Part shown: one piece after another, positions 8,438 through 15,239 of the stretch
Layout: each line of letters opens with the position of its first letter
Numbering within the stretch: position 1 is the stretch's first letter
Assembly: GCA_020346805.1 (NCBI GenBank)
Contig: CP070790.1
Location: 3,736,449-3,758,933 of the forward strand
DNA from: Planctomycetota bacterium
GTDB lineage: Bacteria; Planctomycetota; Phycisphaerae; UBA1845; PWPN01
Direction: 5' to 3'
Length of the DNA stretch: 22,485 nucleotides
Made by a program: the position numbers and the translations under genes
The notes under the pieces: generated by a model
What the model was told of the DNA's origin: nothing
What the model saw: only the letters and a program-made list of their open reading frames with translations
Databases searched by the model: none

Positions 8438-9601
8438 TTATATATCGTAACAGTTTGCAAACTGTTCGAGCGACTTGTGGAACTTGGGATTATTCCTGAC
8501 CGTCTGATATAGCTGATCTGTTATTTCAGGAAGGCGGGTGAATAATTTTTTGCCAGGTCTCGGTCGGTTACGTATCAGTACATACTGGGCCAGTAGGGGA
8601 AGGGTTAATGATGCGCATGAATAGACAACCACATGGTTACTGAGTGCGTCTTTGACTTTGCCCCAACTTTTGGCCTCGGATATGGTGGCCCCGCTGAGCC
8701 CACCCCAGTGGGGAGCGTCGGTGGTGAGCTGGATCACGTAATCGTGACCACCCGATGAGTAATCCTTGAAAATCTGTTGTAGGGTTGGCTGGGTCTGAAA
8801 ATAGAAGTTCTTGGGCGAGCCGCCGCCCACTACAACCACGCCGTTCCTGTCGGCGTCCCGAACAATGGCCGCTGTTTCGATCACGTCTTTCAGGGGGTCC
8901 AGTTGAATCGTTTTGCCGAACATGTGTGGCACGGCAAGATTCATGGCGATTGATGAGTCACCGGGAGCAGGAGTGTAGATCGGTACATCATGCTCAGTCG
9001 CGGTTACCAGCATCGACCAATCCGGTCGATCCGCGAATTTGGCGATTTCTTTTCCCAGGGCATGATGCAGCTCTGCCGACGAAAGGGGTTTGGTAAGGTC
9101 CATACGTTCGACTGTTTCAAGGATGATCTTGTCGGTGGCCATCAGGGTATCCTGGTCTTCAATAAACACGTCATAAATTCGGGCGATACCGGTCTCGGCC
9201 AACTCATTGTCGTCCACGGCAAAGTAACCTTGCATCATCGGGCTGTTAAACGGGCGATGCAGGTCGTGGTATAGATTGGCCCCGGTGGATATGATGCAAT
9301 CGATAAACCCGGCCCGGATCAGCGAATTAACCACCCCGCTCATTCCGATAGGGGTCATGGCCCCGGCCAGAGTCAGGCATATGGTGGCGTCGTTCTGGAT
9401 CATTCGGCTGTAAAGTTGAGCAGCCTCGGCCAGGCGGCGGGCATTATATCCTGAGTGGGCAAACACGTTATCGATCATATCTGCGGTCTGCTCGGCTTTT
9501 TCAAGGTTCAGCGGATTGATTATGGGCAGGTCCAGTTCTTCTGGTGTCTGGGCATTTGAGATAGCTTCCTGACATGGGTGGTGGGATTTTGGGTCTGCCA
9601 T
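8438..9601 (-). CDS. Deoxyhypusine synthase-family protein (probable homospermidine synthase-like)
   Basis: This 387-residue member of the deoxyhypusine synthase family would catalyse NAD-dependent aminobutyl transfer from spermidine through an enzyme-lysine imine. The strongest evidence is EAKSWGKVKD near residues 309-318, which matches the eukaryotic EAVSWGKIR motif. The catalytic lysine is therefore kept, at K315. STGANLYHD (106-114) and VVVVGGGSPKNF (255-266) are the NAD-site segments. Bacteria have no eIF5A, so the acceptor is probably putrescine, giving homospermidine as described for bacterial SpeY-type homologues; this part is inference. A longer reading from 9634 exists, but AGGAGG (9613-9608) sits 6 nt before ATG 9601 and decides the start. 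The gene is separated by 185 nt from the efflux operon. A possible attenuator lies about 165 nt upstream. Confidence 0.88.
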   Translation of the reverse strand: MADPKSHHPCQEAISNAQTPEELDLPIINPLNLEKAEQTADMIDNVFAHSGYNARRLAEAAQLYSRMIQNDATICLTLAGAMTPIGMSGVVNSLIRAGFIDCIISTGANLYHDLHRPFNSPMMQGYFAVDDNELAETGIARIYDVFIEDQDTLMATDKIILETVERMDLTKPLSSAELHHALGKEIAKFADRPDWSMLVTATEHDVPIYTPAPGDSSIAMNLAVPHMFGKTIQLDPLKDVIETAAIVRDADRNGVVVVGGGSPKNFYFQTQPTLQQIFKDYSSGGHDYVIQLTTDAPHWGGLSGATISEAKSWGKVKDALSNHVVVYSCASLTLPLLAQYVLIRNRPRPGKKLFTRLPEITDQLYQTVRNNPKFHKSLEQFANCYDI

Positions 9602-9607
9602 GTTCAG

Positions 9608-9613
9608 CCTCCT
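9608..9613 (-). promoter_or_regulatory. Consensus Shine-Dalgarno site of the synthase gene
   Basis: AGGAGG, a full consensus, is 6 nt upstream of ATG 9601 on the minus strand. It favours this start over the upstream in-frame codon at 9634. Confidence 0.75.
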
Positions 9614-9766
9614 GGAATTTATCAGATCCCTCAATTTGACGTTACAGAATAAAGGATCTTGGCCCTTATGGAAACTTTAATGGGCTGATTAATTCCCCGT
9701 TGGCTGATCTAATAGGTAAAAACGACGTTAGTGATACTGATAATCGTGATAACCGCTGCTGCGCAT

Positions 9767-9806
9767 AAAAAAGGAGGATCCGAGCTCGCCGTTGACCCGG
9801 ACCCCC
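9767..9806 (-). terminator. Strong intrinsic terminator upstream of the synthase gene
   Basis: Read on the minus strand, GGGGGTCCGGGT (9806-9795) pairs with GCTCGGATCCTCC (9785-9773). This gives about 12 base pairs with one bulged nucleotide (9778), two or three G-U pairs and a 9-nt loop. Six T follow directly (9772-9767). This is a textbook Rho-independent terminator on the same strand as the synthase gene, ending about 165 nt before its ATG. It terminates either a short RNA or the leader of the synthase mRNA. On the plus strand the A-tract comes first, so it is not a plus-strand terminator. Confidence 0.65.
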
Positions 9807-9880
9807 AAGCCAGGCTGTCCACTCATCTGAGTGGAGGACCACAGCCTCTAGGGCATCTATCGATTCGGATAGGGGGCGGC
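9788..9880 (-). ncRNA. Candidate structured RNA or attenuator leader
   Basis: On the minus strand GCCGCCCCC (9880-9872) can pair with GGGGG (9806-9802) and CGGC (9791-9788), leaving a 10-nt bulge. The stem encloses two hairpins. The first is TATC/GATA with a 6-nt loop (9871-9858). The second is AGGCTGT/ACAGCCT (9847-9841 with 9818-9812), topped after a 6-nt bulge by CCACTC-AGAT-GAGTGG (9834-9819). Together they make a three-way junction. The GGGGG arm is the same segment that starts the downstream terminator stem, so the two folds exclude each other. That suggests a cis-acting regulator of the synthase gene; a free-standing small RNA is the alternative. It matches no riboswitch class I could recall by motif. 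The fold was made by hand. Confidence 0.4.
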
Positions 9881-9927
9881 TTTAGTTGTTTTTACCCTTA
9901 AATAGCACAAAGAGGTTGAGAAAATAC

Positions 9928-9936
9928 CTTATATCA
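9928..9936 (-). promoter_or_regulatory. Possible extended -10 promoter of the structured RNA
   Basis: TGATATAAG on the minus strand fits an extended -10 (TGnTATAAT) with one mismatch. No -35 is visible. It would start an RNA near 9921, about 40 nt before the structured element. Confidence 0.25.
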
Positions 9937-10761
9937 GGGTGAATTGACGTCGGATCGGACCGGAAAAGCCTGACCTTGTTATGCTCAAAACATTCATCTT
10001 TGATGCTGGAATTTCGGCCCAAACTCCCTTAATTCTTCTGACAACCAGGATTTATGTGTTCAACCCGATTAAAAATCCGACCGGGGTGGACAACGTCGAG
10101 AATGCAAAACGAGATTTGAACTATAGGGGCACCGCATGACTTCGAGAAGCGGGCTACGATATACATGTAACCGTGAAAGGGGAATCTGACAGCCTGTTTG
10201 AAAAATGCTCTCTGTTGTTGCTTTTTGACTTGCCCTAGCCTGAAGTCATGGTTGATCCCCCAATATCTAGGCCGGACAAAAATACTATTAGGAGTAGCTT
10301 CTCGCATAAAAAGGCCGGACTTGTTCCTGGGTGGTCAGGTCAATAGTACATTTACGGTCTTTTAAAACGTTTATTTTTGCTGTGTTAGAAAAATGTTGGC
10401 GATGTCTATCGTCTCCTGTCAGAGTGCTGCCGAAGAACAATTATATTACGGCTATGTGTGGATTACAATTATCATAATGTTAAAATGGGAAGATAATGGT
10501 CGAGATGTAGTTAATTTGGTATACATCTTTGACCAAAAAGTGCGCAAACTCTATAATTATTTTAATATTAGGCGTTTTTTTGACTAGATGGGCAGAAAAG
10601 TTTACTAATTGTTCGGTTGTCTCAGAGAAAAATATGACGACAATCATATAAAATTGCTTGCAATTATTCAGCCTCACGCTAAACTATATCTTGTGTACCC
10701 ACGTTGCTCCGTACGGAAGGGCAAATCTGTAGCGGCACTTAAGAGACAAAGGTAGCTAGTC

Positions 10762-12147
10762 ATGAGTGATTCACGTAAGGGTGTGTTGTTAGTTGTTGAT
10801 GACGAACCCCTGAAACGTTTCACGTTACAAATAGAACTTACCGAGGCAGGTTATACCGTATATGAGGCACCTGACGCTGATATTGCATTAAAGCATATTA
10901 GTGCCCATCCCATCGATGTAGTAATCAGTGATGTACGGATGCCCGATATCGACGGCTTACAACTGCTCGAAAAAATAAAAATTCAATCACCCCAAACACA
11001 CGTAATCCTGATGACCGCTTATGGATCGGTTGATTCTGCGGTAGAAGCGATTAAACGCGGAGCCTACGACTATCTGACCAAACCTTTCAGCTCCGAAGTG
11101 CTTTTAGAAAGATTGGATCGGCTGTTGGCCTGTCAAAAGATCGACAAAAAAGCGCCCGATCGTCAGGTTGACGATTTTGGCTTGTTTGCCGGTCAAAGTA
11201 ATGCTGCTCATAGATTATGCGATCAGATTCAAAGTCTGGCAAATAGTGAACGTGATATTCTTATTGTGGGTGAAAACGGAACAAAGAAAGGGCAAGTTGC
11301 GGAAAAGATTCATAAACTTAGTTCACGTTCGCAGCGCCCGTTGATCAAGTTTAGTTGCACCGCTTCCGGATCTGACATGCTGGAGGCTGAACTCTTTGGC
11401 TCCAACGCCGGTGTCACTGCCGGACATTTGAAGTTGGGGAGACTTGAACTTGCCAGCGGTGGAACTCTCTTTCTCGATGAAGTGGATGCCCTGCCCCAGG
11501 AACTACAGGTTAAGCTGTTGCGGGTTCTGGAAGGTAAAGTGATCGAACGTGCAGGGAGTACGGAACGGGTTACTATCGACACGCGCGTTATCTGTGCCAC
11601 CAGTAAGGACCTTCGCCAATTGATAGATAGCGGGCATTTCCGCGAAGATCTATACTATTATCTTGGTGTGGCTATTATTTCGGTTCCATCTCTTCGGGAA
11701 AGACCAGAGGATATCCCCATTCTGGCCGAGAATATTATGAAAAATTACGCCGACTGTTCTGGGGGCAAGACGGTTCCCGGTAAGATAAGCCCTCACGTGT
11801 TTGACTTATTAATGACTTACCCTTGGCCGGGAAATATGCGCGAACTCGAACACGTCTTCGAGCGGGCGATTATGAATGCCAGCTCTGACGTTATCCAACC
11901 CAAAGATGTAGTATTGCCTGTCAAGGAGGAGCCGGCAGAACATGTAGTCATGGGTACCAGTTTTGATGAGACTGCCGGCTTAACCGAAACCGTTGCCGGG
12001 GTGGAACGCACGCTGATCAATGCTGCCTTGCGTCGAGCCGCGGGGAATCAGGCAAGAGCCGCTCAATTCCTCAATATTCCCAGGACAACTCTGCGTGATA
12101 AAATGGCCAAGTACGGGTTGTTTTGTGAACCACGCAACCGCGAGTAA
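10762..12147 (+). CDS. NtrC-family response regulator with degenerate AAA+ domain
   Basis: The 461-residue protein has three domains. The receiver (1-120) is intact: acidic pair D13/D14, phospho-acceptor D57, T85 and K107. The AAA+ domain (about 140-375) keeps Walker B GGTLFLDE (233-240), FREDLYYYL and WPGNMRELE. However, Walker A reads GENGTKKG (170-177) where the family has GESGTGKE. The sigma-54 contact loop GAFTGA is replaced by GVTAGH (217-222) with two residues lost after it. The second arginine finger position is Y300. The C-terminal Fis-type helix-turn-helix is intact (RRAAGNQARAAQFLNIPRTT, 424-443). It probably binds DNA in a phosphorylation-dependent way but is unlikely to remodel sigma-54 polymerase. 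AAAGG lies 9 nt before the ATG. No histidine kinase is adjacent, so it is an orphan regulator. Confidence 0.9.
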   Translation: MSDSRKGVLLVVDDEPLKRFTLQIELTEAGYTVYEAPDADIALKHISAHPIDVVISDVRMPDIDGLQLLEKIKIQSPQTHVILMTAYGSVDSAVEAIKRGAYDYLTKPFSSEVLLERLDRLLACQKIDKKAPDRQVDDFGLFAGQSNAAHRLCDQIQSLANSERDILIVGENGTKKGQVAEKIHKLSSRSQRPLIKFSCTASGSDMLEAELFGSNAGVTAGHLKLGRLELASGGTLFLDEVDALPQELQVKLLRVLEGKVIERAGSTERVTIDTRVICATSKDLRQLIDSGHFREDLYYYLGVAIISVPSLRERPEDIPILAENIMKNYADCSGGKTVPGKISPHVFDLLMTYPWPGNMRELEHVFERAIMNASSDVIQPKDVVLPVKEEPAEHVVMGTSFDETAGLTETVAGVERTLINAALRRAAGNQARAAQFLNIPRTTLRDKMAKYGLFCEPRNRE

Positions 12148-12566
12148 TACATATAGTCTTTGGTACATCACCTAATAATTATTACCAATTACAAGCACGG
12201 TATATATATTTATAAATCCATGGTAAATACCAGGCCGTTAAGACCGGCTTTATTCAATAATATGCCATCTGCGAACTACCGATCCTCGTCCTGCGTAGAG
12301 TATTAGATCATTAATATCCCTGATTGGCGGCCAATGTTAAAATGTCTGCTGCTGGCCGAAATATCGCCAGGGGATCGGCTTTTTGCTTGACATTTCATTG
12401 GCCGATGTGGATGATGTTAAAATAGTTAAATAATTCTAATGTAAATTTTCCCCTTTGGGGCAGGGCAGGTTAAGCGGTATTTTATCTTTGGTATAACCGG
12501 TTGGGGTGATGGCACGGGCAAGACGTTTATTCTTCTAGCGGAGGATCTATTGCCGAGAATAATATT
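12148..12566. other. Intergenic region upstream of the pseudopilin
   Basis: This 419-bp stretch follows the response regulator. Near its start is TGGTA-AA-TACCA, then AG(G)CCG-TTAAGAC-CGGCT followed by TTATT (about 12231-12252), a weak candidate terminator. GCCGA/TCGGC followed by five T lies near 12357-12385. GTTAAAAT occurs twice (near 12337 and 12415), and related ATTGGC and GGCCAAT words occur near 12325 and 12399. The best promoter is listed separately. No gene is seen apart from the mini-ORF at 12550. Confidence 0.45.
12387..12415 (+). promoter_or_regulatory. Candidate sigma-70 promoter of the pseudopilin operon
   Basis: A perfect TTGACA (12387-12392) is followed, after exactly 17 bp, by GATGAT (12410-12415), which matches TATAAT at four of six positions. 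This would give a leader of about 145 nt ahead of the pseudopilin gene. Confidence 0.4.
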
Positions 12567-12570
12567 ATGA
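12550..12570 (+). CDS. Possible six-residue leader ORF overlapping the pseudopilin start
   Basis: GGAGG (12540-12544) is 22 nt from the pseudopilin ATG but only 5 nt from a TTG at 12550. Read from there the frame is TTG CCG AGA ATA ATA TTA TGA, and its TGA overlaps the pseudopilin ATG as ATGA. This could couple translation of the two. Alternatively the Shine-Dalgarno site serves a rare ATT start at 12549 in the pseudopilin frame, or it is chance. Confidence 0.2.
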   Translation: MPRIIL

Positions 12571-13217
12571 GAAGAAAACGCGGATTTACATTAATTGAGG
12601 TGCTGGTTGTGGTGTCCATTATAGCCCTGCTGGCGAGTATCCTGCTGCCGTCGTTGAATGCGGCCCGCCGATCGGCCCGATCAACCAAGTGCAAGCATAA
12701 CTTGCATCAGCTAGGTGTGGCCATGGAGGCCTATCTCAACAGATATAAAGATTCTTTTCCTATTGCTTGTAAGCTACCCTCCCAGGAAATATATGACGCT
12801 CAAACCGCGGTTCCACCCCGCCCCCCGGTTCCATCCTTGCCCGAAGCGTTAAAACAGGAAACTTCAAAAAGCAACAAATTGTTCGAATGTCCGGAAGATT
12901 TTGTTGATCCAACAGATGCCCAGGACTATCTGACACAAGGTCTGGATATTCGTGGGCGCTACTTCGATTCAGAAAAAACCAGCTACGAATGGAATGATCT
13001 TTTAAGTGATGCCAAGTACCCAAGAAAACGCAAGCCCAAGTGGATTCAACTTTACACAAGGCCTGGTGACACCGGTCCGCTAATCATTTATCTGAGGCTT
13101 AGGCCTTGCGATTTGTTTATGCTTAAGGATTTCGGTAGCTTCCATAGCAGCAGTACGGGGGTTCGCAACGCATGGAATGAATTACGTGCGGATATGAGTA
13201 TTAGAACCGTATATTAA
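12567..13217 (+). CDS. Type II secretion/pilin-like prepilin (GFTLIE)
   Basis: The 216-residue protein starts with a class III signal, MRRKR followed by GFTLIEVLVVVSIIALLASI. A prepilin peptidase would cut before F and methylate it; E sits at +5 as required. The helix continues into ILLPSLNAARRSARSTKCKHNLHQLG, typical of the large planctomycete family of pseudopilin-like proteins. The C-terminus reads FHSSSTGVRNAW followed by ADMSIRTVY, where many relatives have an H...DGHV ending, so it looks like a diverged version. The function is structural or surface-related; the exact system is unknown and no secretion ATPase or secretin is nearby. It is followed after 76 nt by another plus-strand gene and may share its transcript. 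Confidence 0.85.
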   Translation: MRRKRGFTLIEVLVVVSIIALLASILLPSLNAARRSARSTKCKHNLHQLGVAMEAYLNRYKDSFPIACKLPSQEIYDAQTAVPPRPPVPSLPEALKQETSKSNKLFECPEDFVDPTDAQDYLTQGLDIRGRYFDSEKTSYEWNDLLSDAKYPRKRKPKWIQLYTRPGDTGPLIIYLRLRPCDLFMLKDFGSFHSSSTGVRNAWNELRADMSIRTVY

Positions 13218-13293
13218 TAGGTTATACTTCAGCTTATGAAAATGATGTTTTAGAGCATTTGAACATGACATGGTCTATCAAGGATAATATACA

Positions 13294-13959
13294 GTGAGCA
13301 AACAGACGAAATCACGATCGAAGAGATCTCACCAAGGTGGGTTGTCTGACAAAACCAAAGTGAGCCTTATAGTTTTGGCGTCATCAGTGTTGGTCATTGG
13401 GGGCGGGGTATGGGCCTATTATACGTTTACTACTGTTCCCCCGCCGGTATTGGAAAAATCTGAAAGTGAAGAAATAGTATCCTTTTTAGGTAATTCCAGA
13501 GGCATTGCTCGGATGCCGGTTAACCGGCGATATGACTATCTGGTTCAGACTTATAAACGATATTCCAGGGGTTCGGATCGGGATCGATTTGTCCGCCAGC
13601 TTCGGCAGATGTCGCGAGGAGAAAAGCAGGTATTGCTCAATGCGACTTTTGACATCGCCCGCAACCAGGTTGAGGAGCACTCCAAACAATACAACAAGAT
13701 CCGCAGTAAAAAAGAACGGGAGAAATATGTGGATAATTACATTCGCAGTTTCGACAATATGAGGATGGAACTTGGTGGCGCCGGGCCGGGTACGGATCTG
13801 GGCTCTCCCTTCAGGAATGACTTGCCTCAAAGCAGCGATGAATGGGTGAAGATTGCCATGTCCCGCACCAATGCCCGCGAGCGTGCCCAGGCCAAACCCA
13901 TGCTCGAGGCGGTTGCGGCCAGAGTTCAGGAAATGAGAAGCCAGCAGGTTCGCAAATAA
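13294..13959 (+). CDS. Hypothetical single-pass membrane protein
   Basis: I do not recognise this 221-residue protein. It has a basic N-terminus (MSKQTKSRSKRSHQGG), one hydrophobic segment at about 24-46 (SLIVLASSVLVIGGGVWAYY), then a proline patch and a highly charged domain (about 55-221) rich in R, K, E and Q that should be mostly helical. Topology is probably N-in with the domain in the periplasm. The GTG start is supported by AAGGA (13280-13284) with 9-nt spacing; TTGAAC (13259) and GATAAT (13283) also overlap here, so a leaderless transcript is conceivable. It lies 76 nt after the pseudopilin and ends 18 nt before the convergent smpB end. Confidence 0.7.
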   Translation: MSKQTKSRSKRSHQGGLSDKTKVSLIVLASSVLVIGGGVWAYYTFTTVPPPVLEKSESEEIVSFLGNSRGIARMPVNRRYDYLVQTYKRYSRGSDRDRFVRQLRQMSRGEKQVLLNATFDIARNQVEEHSKQYNKIRSKKEREKYVDNYIRSFDNMRMELGGAGPGTDLGSPFRNDLPQSSDEWVKIAMSRTNARERAQAKPMLEAVAARVQEMRSQQVRK

Positions 13960-13977
13960 AATAGGGCTCCCGCTGAA

Positions 13978-14451
13978 TTATCTTTGTCGACGGTTCAACG
14001 CTCGTTGCATCTCTCTTTTGTGATCTCGTTTGCGCAGTTCCTGACGTTTGTCATAGCTTTTCTTGCCGGTGGCTAGCGCCAGCTCCACTTTAACCAATCC
14101 CCGCTGGTTGAAGTAAATACTTAGTGGAATCAGGGTTACGCCAGCTTGGGCAATTTGGGGGGTAATTTTTTTTATCTCCTGTCGGTGGAGCAATAAGCGT
14201 CGGCTGCGCTGGGGATCGTGATTTCGGTCCGTGGCCGGTGTATAACGGTCGATCTGGCACCCGTAAAGTGTTGCCTTATAACCATTTATACGCACAAAGG
14301 CTTCCGTGATCTGAGCGTTTCCTCCCCGCAGGCTCTTGACCTCGCTTCCGGTCAAGACGATACCCGCCTCAATGGTTTTGAGGATATGATAATTATGCCG
14401 GGCTTTTTTATTAATTATCCGGGGCTGCGTTTTGCCGGTCTTTTTTGCCAT
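13978..14451 (-). CDS. smpB: SsrA-binding protein SmpB
   Basis: SmpB binds tmRNA and delivers it to ribosomes stalled on broken messages. The 157-residue length is normal. Diagnostic segments are IINKKARHNYHILKTIEAGI, GSEVKSLRGGNAQITEAFVRI, the central beta strands (LIPLSIYFNQRGLVKVELALATGKK) and the basic tail YDKRQELRKRDHKREMQR, which folds into the empty mRNA channel in the decoding site. The family match is clear along the whole length. The gene is monocistronic here, divergent from the sigma-factor operon and convergent with the preceding hypothetical gene. No clear Shine-Dalgarno site precedes the ATG. No tmRNA gene was found in the window. Confidence 0.96.
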   Translation of the reverse strand: MAKKTGKTQPRIINKKARHNYHILKTIEAGIVLTGSEVKSLRGGNAQITEAFVRINGYKATLYGCQIDRYTPATDRNHDPQRSRRLLLHRQEIKKITPQIAQAGVTLIPLSIYFNQRGLVKVELALATGKKSYDKRQELRKRDHKREMQRALNRRQR

Positions 14452-14568
14452 AAGTATTGATTTTCCAGTTAATTACGCCGATATATATGTCGGTTTTTCA
14501 GAACGTATTACAGCGGGAGTACGAAAACAGGCATTTTATCGGTTTAAATGTTCAGCTGCCAATCAGAA

Positions 14569-14599
14569 TTGCAACCCGGCCGGCAAGATGAGGTATAAT
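14569..14599 (+). promoter_or_regulatory. Candidate promoter of the ECF sigma operon
   Basis: TATAAT, a perfect -10, is at 14594-14599, only 10 nt before the sigma-factor ATG. A TTGCAA at 14569-14574 is a possible -35 with a long 19-bp spacer. Transcription would start close to the ATG, giving a very short leader. AAGG at 14600-14603 may instead serve as a ribosome-binding site on a longer transcript. Confidence 0.35.
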
Positions 14600-14609
14600 A
14601 AGGTGTATC

Positions 14610-15239
14610 ATGTTTGCCAGGCACTTTGACAAGGGTGCATCTCGGCTAACCAAGAAAGTTGAGAAACGGTTAGTCACCCAAGCCCGTCGCGGCAAAGAGG
14701 ATGCTGCGCGCATCCTGGTGGATGCTCACAAGGACCGTTTATTTGCCTTTGTCTGGAGGATACTACGCAACAACGATGATTCGGAGGAGATATGCCAGGA
14801 AGCGTTTTTAAGAGCGTTCAGCTCGCTGGACAGTTTTTCATCGGAGTATAGATTCAGCACCTGGCTGTTTACAATTGGATATAGATTGTGTCTCAATCAC
14901 ATTCGTCGGCGGAAGTCTTTCACTGGTGAAGTAGACTTTTCGACCATGGCATCTTCCGCCAGTGGCGTATCGGAGCAGTTGGCACAAAGTGAGGAGGCAC
15001 GCAGGTTGAAAGATAAAATTTGGGAAGCCGTTGATCGGCTTTCCGTACCCCAACGGGCGGCAGTATTGTTGTTTTATCGTGAGGAAATGAGTTGCGAGCA
15101 AATCGCCAAAACGCTCGGTATGCCGATGGCCACGGTAAAAAGCCATCTGCATCGGGCTCGCGGGCGGTTACGCGATTCATTGGCGGGACTGGTAAAGGAT
15201 TTTTCGCAGTTGGAGTCGCTTAGAGATATCGCATCATGA
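14610..15239 (+). CDS. ECF (RpoE-like) RNA polymerase sigma factor
   Basis: The 209-residue protein has the two-domain ECF layout. Region 2 (about 25-105) includes the helix ICQEAFLRAFSSLDSF and STWLFTIGYRLCLNHIRRRK, which bind core polymerase and the -10 element. Region 4 (about 140-195) includes LSVPQRAAVLLFYREEMSCEQIA and the helix-turn-helix MPMATVKSHLHRARGRLRDSL for the -35. There is no region 1.1 or 3. The stop overlaps the next ATG (ATGA), and that gene encodes a zinc-binding anti-sigma factor, so activity should be controlled by sequestration at the membrane. It may regulate its own operon, as many ECF factors do; no second matching motif was searched. The trigger is unknown. Confidence 0.93.
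   Translation: MFARHFDKGASRLTKKVEKRLVTQARRGKEDAARILVDAHKDRLFAFVWRILRNNDDSEEICQEAFLRAFSSLDSFSSEYRFSTWLFTIGYRLCLNHIRRRKSFTGEVDFSTMASSASGVSEQLAQSEEARRLKDKIWEAVDRLSVPQRAAVLLFYREEMSCEQIAKTLGMPMATVKSHLHRARGRLRDSLAGLVKDFSQLESLRDIAS

Larger units (their letters stand above)
9602..10761. other. Gene-poor 1.16-kb divergent intergenic region
   Basis: This region separates the minus-strand synthase gene from the plus-strand response regulator. The part near the synthase (9767-9936) holds the structured RNA, terminator and possible promoter listed separately. From about 9940 to 10330 there are only short open frames with no recognisable motif, no ribosome-binding site and unusual composition. From about 10330 to 10720 the sequence is clearly AT-rich, as promoter regions often are. 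An AGGCCGGAC word occurs twice, near 10269 and 10312. I see no tRNA, transposase fragment or CRISPR-like repeat. The response-regulator promoter should lie in the AT-rich part, but no pair of hexamers stands out. Confidence 0.6.

Noticed and set aside
9857..9872. CTATC-GATTCG-GATAG resembling a tRNA T-arm
   Set aside because: The loop has six nucleotides and there is no acceptor, D or anticodon arm at the right spacing.
10029..10307. 92-codon minus-strand ORF in the divergent region
   Set aside because: No ribosome-binding site, no recognisable motif and an odd composition rich in F, R, H and Q. It looks like a chance frame; a decayed gene cannot be excluded.
10393..10587. 64-codon plus-strand ORF starting MLAMSIVSCQSAAEEQ, lipoprotein-like at first sight
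   Set aside because: It lies in AT-rich sequence, lacks a proper signal-peptide charge pattern and ribosome-binding site, and shows no domain.
12498..12516. TGGCAC near 12511 as half of a sigma-54 promoter
   Set aside because: No TTGC element at the required spacing follows it.
13259..13288. TTGAAC/GATAAT promoter before the hypothetical membrane protein
   Set aside because: The -10 overlaps the likely Shine-Dalgarno site and the start would fall on the GTG. It is possible only for a leaderless message, so it is not listed as a feature.
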